The translations under genes were made by a program, and so were the position numbers. From NCBI GenBank assembly GCA_964448645.1, contig CAYUZY010000008.1:1-30516 (forward strand): a stretch of DNA of 30,516 nt, given 5' to 3'. Of this stretch, positions 1 to 8,400 are shown piece after piece (position 1 is the first letter of the stretch; each line of letters begins with the position of its first letter). The notes beneath the pieces were generated by a model. The model made no database searches, was not told the origin of the DNA, and saw only the letters and a program-made list of their open reading frames with translations. Source of the stretch: GCA-2719315 sp964448645 (GTDB taxonomy: Bacteria; Bacteroidota; Bacteroidia; Flavobacteriales; Flavobacteriaceae).

Positions 1-267
1 CGATATAAACAATATAAAGCTCACTTTATAACACAAGGTGCTTATAATTATCCCTCATGAATTAATAAAAAGATAATTTTAGACAAACCTTTGCTTTATA
101 ATTTAAATATTGATCCATCTGAAAAATATGATATAGCAGAAAAAAACCCTGAAATATTAAAACAAATTGATAATATAATAAATCTGCATAAAAAAAATCT
201 TATAGCACCTGAAGATTTGCTTAAACATAGAACCTTTTGAAAAAAAATTGTACCTGATGAAAATTAA
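1..267 (+). pseudogene. 3' end of a sulfatase gene with two in-frame TGA codons (partial, cut by window start)
   Basis: Reading frame 1 from the first base gives a typical sulfatase C-terminus: an HFITQGAYNYP-like strand, then LYNLNIDPSEKYDIAEK, which matches the 'lYnL..DPsEkyd.Ae' closing motif of type I arylsulfatases. The frame is interrupted by TGA at 58-60 and again at 238-240, and finally closes with TAA at 265-267. The second TGA could be the natural end, but the first falls before the conserved C-terminal motif and would truncate the protein. The catalytic domain, including the Cys/Ser that becomes formylglycine, lies outside the window, so activity cannot be judged. It sits 23 bp upstream of an FGE gene on the same strand, which is functionally coherent because FGE activates sulfatases. 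Seen: the frame and the stops. Inferred: decay, or sequence error. Confidence 0.72.
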
Positions 268-290
268 TAGAATTTTAATTTATTTAATTC

Positions 291-1403
291 ATGAACTTTA
301 ATAAAATCTTGTTTTTATTTGTTTCCCTATTTTTTTATGGACTTTTATTTAATTCCTTAATTAATTGTTCTGAAAAAACTAAAAGACCTAATTCGTCTCC
401 TAAATTTCAAATTAAAGAAAAAACTAGAGTAGTCTCTAGTGTTGAATCAATTGAGGATTCTGTTTTAGTTAGCGGAATGGTTCTAATTCCTTCTGGAAAT
501 TTTGAAATGGGTGCTTTTAATTCGAATGGATTTGCAGATGAATTTCCAAAACATAAAGTCAAAATAAATTCTTTTTGGATGGATATAAGTGAAGTAACCA
601 ATGCTGAATTTAAAGAATTTGTTGATGAGACAGGTTACATTACAACTGCTGAAAAAAAAGTAGATTGGGATGAAATGAAAAAAGATTTACCTCCAGGCAC
701 TACTAAACCTCATGATAGTTTACTTGCTCCTTCATCTCTTTTGTTTTATTATACTTCATTTCCTGTTGAACTTAATGATTATTCACAATGGTGGAAATTT
801 ACAAAAGGTGTAAACTGGAAAAACCCATGGGGTCCTGATAGCTCAATTGAAGGAAAAGATGATTTTCCAGTAGTTCATATAAGTTGGAATGATGCTCAAG
901 AATACTGTAAATGGGCTGGCAAACGTCTTCCTACTGAAGCAGAATGGGAATATGCTTCTAGAGGAGGTCTTGAGCGTTCTGTTTATTCTTGGGGAAATTC
1001 TCCACTAAGCATGATTTCATCAAAAGCAAATACTTGGAATGGATCATTCCCGAATAAAAATTCTATGGAAGACAACTTTGAGTTTTTAGCTCCAGTTAAA
1101 AGATTTCCTCCTAATGGATATGGGTTATATGATATTTCTGGAAATGTTTGGGAATGGTGTTCAGATTGGTATGATTATAATTACTATAAACTCTTTGAAA
1201 ATAAAATAGCTGATAATCCAATAGGACCTCAAACTAGTTATGATCCAAATGAACCCTATCTTGCCAAAAAAGTTATGCGTGGAGGAAGTTTTTTATGTAA
1301 TGAATCATATTGCTCTGGTTATAGAAATTCTATGAGAATGAAAACAACTCCAGATACAAGTTCAATTCATGCTGGGTTTAGAACTGTTGTTGATGCTATG
1401 TGA
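291..1403 (+). CDS. Formylglycine-generating enzyme (sulfatase-modifying factor), lipoprotein-like
   Basis: This 370-aa protein has a SUMF1/FGE domain from about residue 62 to the end. Family marks include MVLIPSGNFEMG near the start, a RLPTEAEWEYASRGG segment at about 212-226, and YDISGNVWEWC at about 280-290. The end carries GGSFLCNESYC, so both catalytic cysteines of true FGEs (C336 and C341) are present; many SUMF1-like proteins, such as GldJ/GldK, lack this pair. The known reaction is copper- and oxygen-dependent oxidation of a sulfatase Cys to formylglycine. The N-terminus is a hydrophobic segment ending in LINC (C26), a plausible but imperfect lipobox, so export to the periplasm or membrane is likely. 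It follows the broken sulfatase frame by 23 bp and ends in TGA. Start ATG 291 is the only one that keeps the signal peptide. Confidence 0.9.
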   Translation: MNFNKILFLFVSLFFYGLLFNSLINCSEKTKRPNSSPKFQIKEKTRVVSSVESIEDSVLVSGMVLIPSGNFEMGAFNSNGFADEFPKHKVKINSFWMDISEVTNAEFKEFVDETGYITTAEKKVDWDEMKKDLPPGTTKPHDSLLAPSSLLFYYTSFPVELNDYSQWWKFTKGVNWKNPWGPDSSIEGKDDFPVVHISWNDAQEYCKWAGKRLPTEAEWEYASRGGLERSVYSWGNSPLSMISSKANTWNGSFPNKNSMEDNFEFLAPVKRFPPNGYGLYDISGNVWEWCSDWYDYNYYKLFENKIADNPIGPQTSYDPNEPYLAKKVMRGGSFLCNESYCSGYRNSMRMKTTPDTSSIHAGFRTVVDAM

Positions 1404-1582
1404 TTTATAATTCTTTTTTCAATATTTAAATGAAGATTTGATATTTTTTGTTAGGGTATTTTATTAAACCACTAAATAATTAAGTTAAAAATACTATTTT
1501 AATAAAAATCAAAAATGACATATTAATTCATTTTTTAAATAGATAAATATTATTTCTATTTAACCTACTAAACAAACATTTT

Positions 1583-2827
1583 ATGGAAAATTTATTAGAT
1601 AATGCAATAGACCATGTCTATGCAATTAACACAGTTTGGGTAGCTCTTTGTGCTGCTCTTATTTTTTTTATGGAAGCTGGCTTTGCATTGCTTGAGGCTG
1701 GTTTTATTAGATCAAAAAATGCAATGAGTATTATTGCAAAAGTAATTATCGACATAATTTTTGGAGGTCTTGCTTTTTTTGTTGTAGGTTTTGGAATTGC
1801 TTATGGAGCTTCAAATGGATGGTTTGCTTTTGATCTTGGAATTTCACAAACTGATTTAGGCTTAGATTTAACTGTTTCAAATAATTTATTTTGGTTTATA
1901 CAACTTGGTTTTGCTATTGCCGCAATTTCAATTGTTTCTGGTGCGCTTGCTGAAAGAATGAAATTATGGTCTTACACAATTTTGGTGATTCTTTTTTGCT
2001 CTTTGTTATATCCAGTTGTAGCAAATTGGGTATGGAATCCAAATGGATGGCTTGCTTTAAGAGGGTTTAATGATTTTGCAGGTTCTGCTGCTGTTCATGC
2101 TATGGGAGGTTTTGCAGCATTGGCTGCAGCTATAGTTTTAGGCCCTAGGTTAGGTAAATATAATAGTAATGGAGAAGCAAATACTATTCCTGGGCACAAT
2201 CTTCCTTTAGCTGCAATAGGCGGATTCATATTATGGTTTGGATGGTTTGGTTTTAACCCAGGATCAACTCTTGGCGCAGTAGGAAATTGGGAATTAATTG
2301 GATCAGTTGTTATTAATACTTTTTTAGCTTCTGCAGCTGGAGGTATGTCAACTATGATTTATACTTATTTTAATTATGGAAAAATTGATATAACAATGGT
2401 AATTAATGGTATTCTTGCAGGGTTAGTAGCCATTACAGCAGGTTGTAATGTTGTTGGACCTGTATCAGCTATAATCATAGGCCTTCTTGCTGGAGTTATA
2501 GTAGACATTGCTGTAATCTTTATAGATAGATTAAAAATTGATGATCCTGTAGGAGCAATTGCAGTTCATGGAATTAATGGCCTTTTTGGCACAATTGCTG
2601 TAGGATTATTTGCTTCTGAGGGAGGACTTTTTTTTGGAGGAGGAACCTCGCAATTAATTACTCAAATAATTGGAGTTTTAACTATTGCTAGTTTTTCATT
2701 TATTTTTACTTTTATTATTATGACTATATTAAAGAAAACAGTTGGAGTTAGGATTTCAAGAGAAGAAGAAATTGCCGGAATTGATTCTGTTTCTTTTGGG
2801 ATATCATCATATTCAACTTATGATTAA
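1583..2827 (+). CDS. amt: Ammonium transporter, Amt/MEP/Rh family
   Basis: This 414-aa polytopic membrane protein has the Amt fold: about eleven hydrophobic segments starting with VALCAALIFFMEAGFALLEA. The pore twin-histidine residues are visible as H172 in GSAAVHAMGG and H329 in AIAVHGINGLFG. It conducts ammonium or ammonia across the inner membrane. The start ATG at 1583 gives the short N-terminus expected for bacterial Amt without a long signal peptide. The gene for a PII regulator begins 21 bp downstream, the classic amt-glnK pairing, in which PII plugs the channel when nitrogen is plentiful. The 179-bp upstream gap contains two AT-only inverted repeats but no convincing promoter box. Family assignment is secure; substrate detail is from family knowledge. 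Confidence 0.97.
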   Translation: MENLLDNAIDHVYAINTVWVALCAALIFFMEAGFALLEAGFIRSKNAMSIIAKVIIDIIFGGLAFFVVGFGIAYGASNGWFAFDLGISQTDLGLDLTVSNNLFWFIQLGFAIAAISIVSGALAERMKLWSYTILVILFCSLLYPVVANWVWNPNGWLALRGFNDFAGSAAVHAMGGFAALAAAIVLGPRLGKYNSNGEANTIPGHNLPLAAIGGFILWFGWFGFNPGSTLGAVGNWELIGSVVINTFLASAAGGMSTMIYTYFNYGKIDITMVINGILAGLVAITAGCNVVGPVSAIIIGLLAGVIVDIAVIFIDRLKIDDPVGAIAVHGINGLFGTIAVGLFASEGGLFFGGGTSQLITQIIGVLTIASFSFIFTFIIMTILKKTVGVRISREEEIAGIDSVSFGISSYSTYD

Positions 2828-2848
2828 TTAACATTTTAAATAAAAATT

Positions 2849-3190
2849 ATGAAAAAAATTGAGGCTATAATAAGACCTTCTAAACTTAAAAGTGTACAAC
2901 AAGGATTAAAAGATGTTAAGATACCATGTATGACTGTAATTGCTGCTCAAGGCACAGGTTTACAAAAAAGTTATACTAAAATTTATAGAGGAACAAAAGA
3001 TTCACTTACACTACAAAATCGTATTATGATTATTTGTGTAGTTAGTGATGAAAATCTCGAAAAGTGTGTTGATACGATTCTAAATTATGGTTCTGATGGG
3101 GAAGTTGGAGATGGAAAAATATTTGTTTATAATGTAGAAGATGCTATTAGAATGAGCTCTAAAGTAAGGGGAAATAAAGCTATACATTAA
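2849..3190 (+). CDS. glnK: PII nitrogen regulatory protein (GlnK-like) with atypical T-loop
   Basis: This 113-aa protein has the full PII layout: MKKIEAIIRPSKL at the start, a T-loop around residues 37-56, GEVGDGKIFVYNVEDAIR for nucleotide binding, and a C-terminal RGNKAI. Arg47, which in E. coli GlnK enters the Amt pore, is kept in KIYRG. Residue 51, the tyrosine uridylylated by GlnD in proteobacteria, is Asp here (YRGTKDS), and the rest of the T-loop also departs from the usual AEYxVDFLPK pattern. It therefore probably cannot be regulated by Tyr51 uridylylation and may act by ligand binding alone. It lies 21 bp after amt and very likely shares its transcript, which ends at hairpins 3311-3375. 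The name glnK rests on linkage to amt. Confidence 0.93.
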   Translation: MKKIEAIIRPSKLKSVQQGLKDVKIPCMTVIAAQGTGLQKSYTKIYRGTKDSLTLQNRIMIICVVSDENLEKCVDTILNYGSDGEVGDGKIFVYNVEDAIRMSSKVRGNKAIH

Positions 3191-3310
3191 TAGTTTTATT
3201 TTAATAATAATATTATAAGAGTTGTTTGAAAATTATTTAAATTTGCTTGAATAAAAACTAAGAAAATAAAATTGTTTTCTTAACGTTATTAAAATGTTGT
3301 GTGTTGTTAT

Positions 3311-3331
3311 AATCATTTTTTAAAAATGATT
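3311..3331. repeat. Perfect 10-bp inverted repeat with a 1-nt centre, downstream of glnK
   Basis: AATCATTTTT, a single T, then AAAAATGATT form a perfect inverted repeat. GTTG lies four bases outside on the left and CAAC three bases outside on the right, so a longer imperfect hairpin is possible in RNA. It lies 15 bp before the clear terminator at 3346-3375. It may be an accessory terminator or 3'-end stabilising structure of the amt-glnK mRNA, or a protein-binding palindrome. The sequence alone does not decide between these. Confidence 0.5.
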
Positions 3332-3345
3332 TTGCAACTAATGAG

Positions 3346-3375
3346 AAGCTTTCCTTAATCGGAGGGCTTTTTTTT
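3346..3375 (+). terminator. Intrinsic terminator of amt-glnK
   Basis: A 9-bp stem (AAGCTTTCC with GGAGGGCTT, two G-U pairs), a 6-nt loop TTAATC and a run of T ending at 3375 form a classic Rho-independent terminator on the plus strand. The T run overlaps the stop codon of the convergent gene at 3374-3376. Confidence 0.82.
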
Positions 3376-4111
3376 ATCTTCTAGAGTTTAATTTTGCCAG
3401 TAACCTTAAAATTTCTAGATATAACCATATAAGTGTAACAAGAAGACCAAAAGCTCCATACCATTCCATATATTTAGGGGCTCCTTTTTCTACTCCTTCT
3501 TCAATAAAATCAAAATCTAAAACAAGGTTTAATGAGGCAATTCCAACAACAAAAAGACTAAATCCAATACTAAACATGGATGAATTATTAATATCCATAA
3601 TTCCCATTTGACTTCCAAAAAAGCCCATTACCATATTTACTAAGTAAACAATAAGAATTCCTCCAGTAGCTGCAGCAATTCCAAGTTTAAAATTTTCAGT
3701 TGGTTTTATCCATCCAGATTTATAAGCAAATAATAAAGAAAGTAGAATTCCAATAGTTAGAAAAATGGCATTTGACACAATACCTTCATACATTGTATTA
3801 TACATATAAGAGATACCTCCTAAAAAACATCCTTCTAATAATGCATAAATAGGCACAGTAATAGGAGCCCATTCTTTTTTAAAAATAGTAATAATAGCAA
3901 CTATTAAACCTCCAATTGCCCCTCCAAAAGTGATAAAAGGGCTAATTGAGGTGAAACAATAATAACCAGCAGTGATTAATAAAATTAAACTAATAAATGT
4001 CTTATTAACGGTTCCATTAATTGTCATTTTTTCAGACTGAACATGACTTGATAAAAAGGTGCTTTTGTTTAAAACAGGGTTTCCAGAGCGATAGCTTAAA
4101 TGTCTACTCAT
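3374..4111 (-). CDS. Bax inhibitor-1/YccA family membrane protein
   Basis: This 245-aa protein has a hydrophilic N-terminus of about 33 residues containing RSGNPVLNKSTF, as in the Bax1-I family, followed by about seven hydrophobic segments. The C-terminus includes the conserved pattern LVLDFDFIEEGVEKGAPKYM with acidic residues, then a last helix and a basic tail. The family consists of inner-membrane proteins linked to calcium leak or stress control; the exact bacterial role is unsettled. It is monocistronic, convergent with glnK and divergent from the gene at 4160 with only 48 bp between starts. A candidate promoter box TATTTTTG lies 37 bp upstream of its ATG. The family call is firm and the function is left open. 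Confidence 0.9.
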   Translation of the reverse strand: MSRHLSYRSGNPVLNKSTFLSSHVQSEKMTINGTVNKTFISLILLITAGYYCFTSISPFITFGGAIGGLIVAIITIFKKEWAPITVPIYALLEGCFLGGISYMYNTMYEGIVSNAIFLTIGILLSLLFAYKSGWIKPTENFKLGIAAATGGILIVYLVNMVMGFFGSQMGIMDINNSSMFSIGFSLFVVGIASLNLVLDFDFIEEGVEKGAPKYMEWYGAFGLLVTLIWLYLEILRLLAKLNSRR

Positions 4112-4147
4112 GTTATTTAATTTAAATTATTAAATTCGATTTTTTAA

Positions 4148-4155
4148 CAAAAATA
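4148..4155 (-). promoter_or_regulatory. Candidate -7 box TATTTTTG for the Bax-inhibitor-like gene
   Basis: On the minus strand this reads TATTTTTG, matching the Bacteroidota consensus TAnnTTTG. It is 37 bp upstream of the ATG at 4111. No matching TTTG at -33 is seen, so this is a weak call. Confidence 0.4.
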
Positions 4156-4159
4156 GTTT

Positions 4160-4981
4160 ATGAATTTTATTAAATACTTTTTTATAATAATATTATTCAA
4201 TTATTCTCTAATTTTTTCTCAAATTAAATTAGAAGAAATTGAATTACCAAAAAAAATTAAAGAAACATCTGGCTTAGAATATATTGGTGATAATTTTATT
4301 ACTCATAATGATTCGGGGGATGATCCAAAACTATATGAATTTAATGATAGAGGAGAATTATTGAAATTTACAAGGTTTTATTCTATTTTAAATAGAGATT
4401 GGGAAGATATTACATTTGACGGAGAAAAATATTTTATAGCTGATGTAGGAAACAATTATGGAACTCGGAAAAATTTAACTATATATATAATTGATAATAA
4501 ACTTAACATATATGATAGTATTAAAATTAATTATAAGAATCAAAAATCATTTGATTATTTAAAATTAAATGAATTTGATGCTGAGGCTTTAATATCTATT
4601 GAAGATTCATTAGCTCTTTTTTCTAAGAACAGAAAAACTTTATCTACTGAAGTTTATATTCTTTCAAAAAAACCTGGGAATTATGAATTAGAACCAACTA
4701 TATCTTTAAATGTTGAATCATTGATTACTGGAGGAGATTATAATGAGAAATATAAATTACTTGCTTTATCTGGGTATGATATGAATTTAGATGAACAATA
4801 TATTTACCTCTTTAGAAATTTTGATTTAAATAAAATTAATTATTCAAAATTTATAAAATATAAACTCCCAATTAGAGATGCTCAAATTGAAGCAATTAAA
4901 ATAATTGACAATAAATCATTTTGGTTAACTACTGAATCAGAGGGATTTGGATTCCCTAGACTCATAAAAATTAAATTTTAA
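4160..4981 (+). CDS. Secreted beta-propeller-like protein of unknown function
   Basis: This 273-aa protein has a clear signal peptide (hydrophobic residues 5-17, likely cleavage after IFSQ). The mature part carries IKETSGLEYIGDNFITHNDSG, then a DWEDITFDGEKYFIADVGNN segment. These resemble the repeated 'tHNDSGg.p.lY..d..G...DWEDi....yvaDiGNN' signature of a secreted, propeller-like family common in Bacteroidota and related to SdiA-regulated or esterase-like phytase propellers. I do not recognise a specific activity. No sorting domain of the type IX system is visible at the C-terminus, so a periplasmic location is more likely than secretion to the outside. It is followed by a 65-bp gap and then a regulator gene, so shared transcription is possible. 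Confidence 0.6.
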   Translation: MNFIKYFFIIILFNYSLIFSQIKLEEIELPKKIKETSGLEYIGDNFITHNDSGDDPKLYEFNDRGELLKFTRFYSILNRDWEDITFDGEKYFIADVGNNYGTRKNLTIYIIDNKLNIYDSIKINYKNQKSFDYLKLNEFDAEALISIEDSLALFSKNRKTLSTEVYILSKKPGNYELEPTISLNVESLITGGDYNEKYKLLALSGYDMNLDEQYIYLFRNFDLNKINYSKFIKYKLPIRDAQIEAIKIIDNKSFWLTTESEGFGFPRLIKIKF

Positions 4982-5046
4982 TTTTTTTAGAAAAATGAAT
5001 CTTAAAATAAAAATATTCTTACATTTAATAGATAATTTTATTTATA

Positions 5047-5475
5047 ATGACCTTAAGATCAGGATGTCCTTTAAATATTGCACTTGAATTAGTTGGAGAT
5101 AAATGGTCTTTACTTATTATTAGAGATTTACTTAATAATAAGTCTACATTTTCTGAATTTTTACAATCAAATGAAGGAATAGCAAAAAATATTTTATCTG
5201 CGAGATTGAAAAAATTAATGAAATTTAAAATAGTTGATTTTAGTCATCCTAAAGATAATAATAAAGTCAAAATTTATTTTTTAACTAAAAAAGGTCAAGA
5301 TTTATACCCGGTTATGGTTGAACTAATGTTATGGATTGATAAATATTCATCTGAATCTATCACTTCTATTAAAGGAAGAGAAGCTCTGGATAAAATAAGA
5401 AATAATGGAAAGGATAAATTTGTAAAAACTAAAATTTCAAATTATAAATTGAAACTAGAAAAAGTAGTTTTTTAA
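5047..5475 (+). CDS. HxlR-family winged-helix transcriptional regulator
   Basis: This 142-aa protein matches the HxlR family: the N-terminal CPLNIALELVGDKWSLLIIRDL block, the recognition-helix region IAKNILSARLKKL, and the wing and LTKKGQDLYPVM segment. The conserved N-terminal cysteine (C7) is present; in relatives such as YodB or HypR this Cys senses electrophiles or oxidants, so redox sensing is possible but unproven here. It is about 30 residues longer than minimal members because of a basic C-terminal tail. It ends 15 bp before the large Asp-box gene and is probably co-transcribed with it. Its target could be that gene or the nearby PepSY/DUF5916 module; this is inference from position. 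Confidence 0.9.
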   Translation: MTLRSGCPLNIALELVGDKWSLLIIRDLLNNKSTFSEFLQSNEGIAKNILSARLKKLMKFKIVDFSHPKDNNKVKIYFLTKKGQDLYPVMVELMLWIDKYSSESITSIKGREALDKIRNNGKDKFVKTKISNYKLKLEKVVF

Positions 5476-5490
5476 TTCATATTTTTTTTA

Positions 5491-8400
5491 ATGGCAATAA
5501 GATTTAGATTTTTTTTATTAGTAGTTTTTATTTTTTCATCTGTATTTGCGCAGAAAAAAAGAAATAAAAAAGATGATAAACAAAGAGCACCTATTACATA
5601 TAATAAACTTGAATGGAGAAATATAGGTCCATTCAGAGGAGGCAGGAGTGTTTGTTCTACTGGAGTAGTAGGTGAACCTGGAGTATATTATATGGGAATT
5701 ACAGGTGGAGGAGTTTGGAAAACTTTTAATAATGGTATTAGTTGGAAAAATATATCAGATGGATTTTTTAAAACAGGAACTGTAGGAGCTATTGAAGTTT
5801 CAGAAAGTGACTCAAATATTGTATATGTTGGAATGGGAGAACATGCTGCTAGAGGAGTAATGACATCTATGGGAGATGGAGTTTATAAATCAAATGACGC
5901 TGGAGTTACTTGGACTCATATTGGATTAGAATTCACAAGACATATTTCTGACATTAGAATACATCCAAAAAATCCCAACATTATATATGTTGCTGCTCAG
6001 GGAGCTCAATATGGCCCAAGTGAAGACAGAGGGGTTTATAGGTCATTAAATGGGGGTAAAAGTTGGAAGAAAGTTCTTTACAAATCTAAAACTAGTGGGG
6101 CATCATCTTTAAGTATGGATATGAATAATCCTAGAATACTTTATGCAGCAATGTGGGACCATAAAAGGACACCATGGAAAATAACTTCTGGTGGTCCTGA
6201 ATCGGGAATTTACAAATCAATTGATGGAGGGGATAATTGGAAAGAAATTGAAAAAGGTTTACCAGAGTCTTTCGGAAAATCTGGTGTTTCGGTTTCAAGA
6301 GCCAATAGCCAAATAGTTTATTTAAATATTGAAGCTGCTGATGATAAAGGAGGCGTTTATAGATCCGATGATGGAGGAAAAAAATGGAAACAGGTTAATA
6401 AAGATAGAGTTACTGTAGCTAGATCTTGGTATTATATGGAGATTTTTGCAGATCCAATTGATGAGAATACGGTTTACGTTTTAAATGCTCCGGCTTTAAA
6501 ATCTATTGATAAAGGAAAAACTTTTAAAGTAATGCCTACTCCGCATGGCGATAATCATCATCTGTGGATTAATCCATATAATAATAAAGTAATGATTAAT
6601 TCTAATGATGGAGGAGCTAATGTTTCCCTTGATGGAGGAAAAAGTTGGAGTACTCAGCAAAATCAACCTACTGCTCAATTTTATAGAGTTATTGCTGATA
6701 ATCAGGTTCCATACCATGTTTATGGAGGTCAACAAGATAATTCAGCCATTGGTATAAAAAGCAGAACCAATTCTCAGGGAATTGGATGGAAAGATTTTTA
6801 TTCAGTATCAGGATGTGAAAGTGCTTATTTAGCATTTGATTCAAAAAATCCTATAATTGTTTATGGAGGTTGTTTAAATGGAATTATTGAAAGATGGAAT
6901 CGTAAAACAAATGAATCAAAATCAATACAACAATATCCTGAATTAGGCCTTGGAAAAGTACCTAAAGATTTTAAATACAGATATAATTGGAATGCCCCTA
7001 TTATTTCAGATCCTAATAATCCTAAAGTAATTTATCATGCAGGAAATGTTCTTTTTAAAACAAGTAATCAAGGACAAGACTGGGAAGTTATAAGCCCAGA
7101 TTTAACTAGAAATAATAAAGATCGACAAGGAGAAGGAGGAGGACCTTATACAATTGAAGGAGCCGGAGGAGAAGTTTATAATACTATAATGAGTGTTGCT
7201 ATTTCTCCAAGAAACAGCAATATTATATATGCAGGAACTGATGATGGCCTGGTAAATATAACCATTGATGGAGGGAATTCATGGAAAAATATAACCCCAA
7301 AAGGGTTAGGAGAGAGTATTATAAACAGTATTGAAGTTTCTCCTCATAATCCAGGGACTATATATATTGTTGCAATGAGATATAAATTCATGGATTTTAA
7401 GTCCTATATTTTTAAATCATCTAATTATGGAGAGACTTGGGAATTAATAAATAAAGGAATAGAGGGTAAACATAATTTTACAAGAGTAGTAAGAGCTGAT
7501 AAAAAAGTTAATGGATTATTATATGCCGGAACAGAGACAGGATTTTATTTATCAAAAGATGACGGTAAAAACTGGAGTCAATTACAATTAAATCTACCTG
7601 TAGTTCCTATTACAGATCTTTATATTAATGATAATGATCTTATTGCAGCTACATCTGGAAGATCTTTTTGGATTCTTGATGATATTGCTCCATTACAGGT
7701 TACTGATGAAATCAAAGAGATAAAAATCCTCAAACCAAAGGATACATATATGATTCTTGGGGGAAGGGTTTCTAAATCAAATAGAAGTCTTGGAACTAAT
7801 CCTCTTCCAGGAATAACTCTTGATTATTACCTTCCAGTGAAAACAGACTCATTGGATATTAAGTTAGAAATTATTGAAAATGATAAAGTGATTAGAACTT
7901 ATTCAAATAAAAAAGATAAATTAAATAAGACTTGGCCTGGAGGGCCAAAAATTTCTAAACCTATTCCATCAAAAAAAGGTTTTAATAGATTCCATTGGGA
8001 TTTTAAAAGAGAAAGACTTCCTTATATTGACAATGTATTTGTTTATGGAGGTCATCAAGGGTCTACAGTTGCACCTGGAGTTTACAAGGCAAGAATAAAA
8101 GTTAATAATAAGTTTAGTGAAACAAATTTTAAAATTCTTCCTGATCCTGAAAATAAATTTTCAAAAGAAGCTTATAATGATCAGCAAGAAATTTTAAGAA
8201 AGATTGATGTTAAAATTACAGAGATTCATCAAGCCGTAAATTCAATGAGATCAATTCAAAATCAATTAAATTTCCACATTAATGTTTTAGAAAATCATAT
8301 AGATAAAAAAGACGATTATAATAAAACTATTTCAATGGCCAAGAATATTGAAATGAAATTAAAGAATTGGGAGAAAAAATTAATTCAACCTAAACAAAAA

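Noticed and set aside
1..267. TGA read as Trp (alternative code) or selenocysteine in the sulfatase frame
   Set aside because: Genes throughout the window use TGG for Trp and stay intact with TGA as stop; the 96-aa gene ends in TGA in an ATGA overlap with lpxB, and the FGE gene also ends in TGA. No selenocysteine insertion structure is apparent.
1442..1450. TATTTTTTG upstream of amt as a -7 promoter box
   Set aside because: It has one base too many for TAnnTTTG and is about 130 bp from the amt start; too weak to list.
1511..1561. Two AT-only inverted repeats upstream of amt (AAAAATGA/TCATTTTT and AAATAGA/TCTATTT)
   Set aside because: Short AT stems of this size are expected by chance at this base composition; no riboswitch or terminator features.
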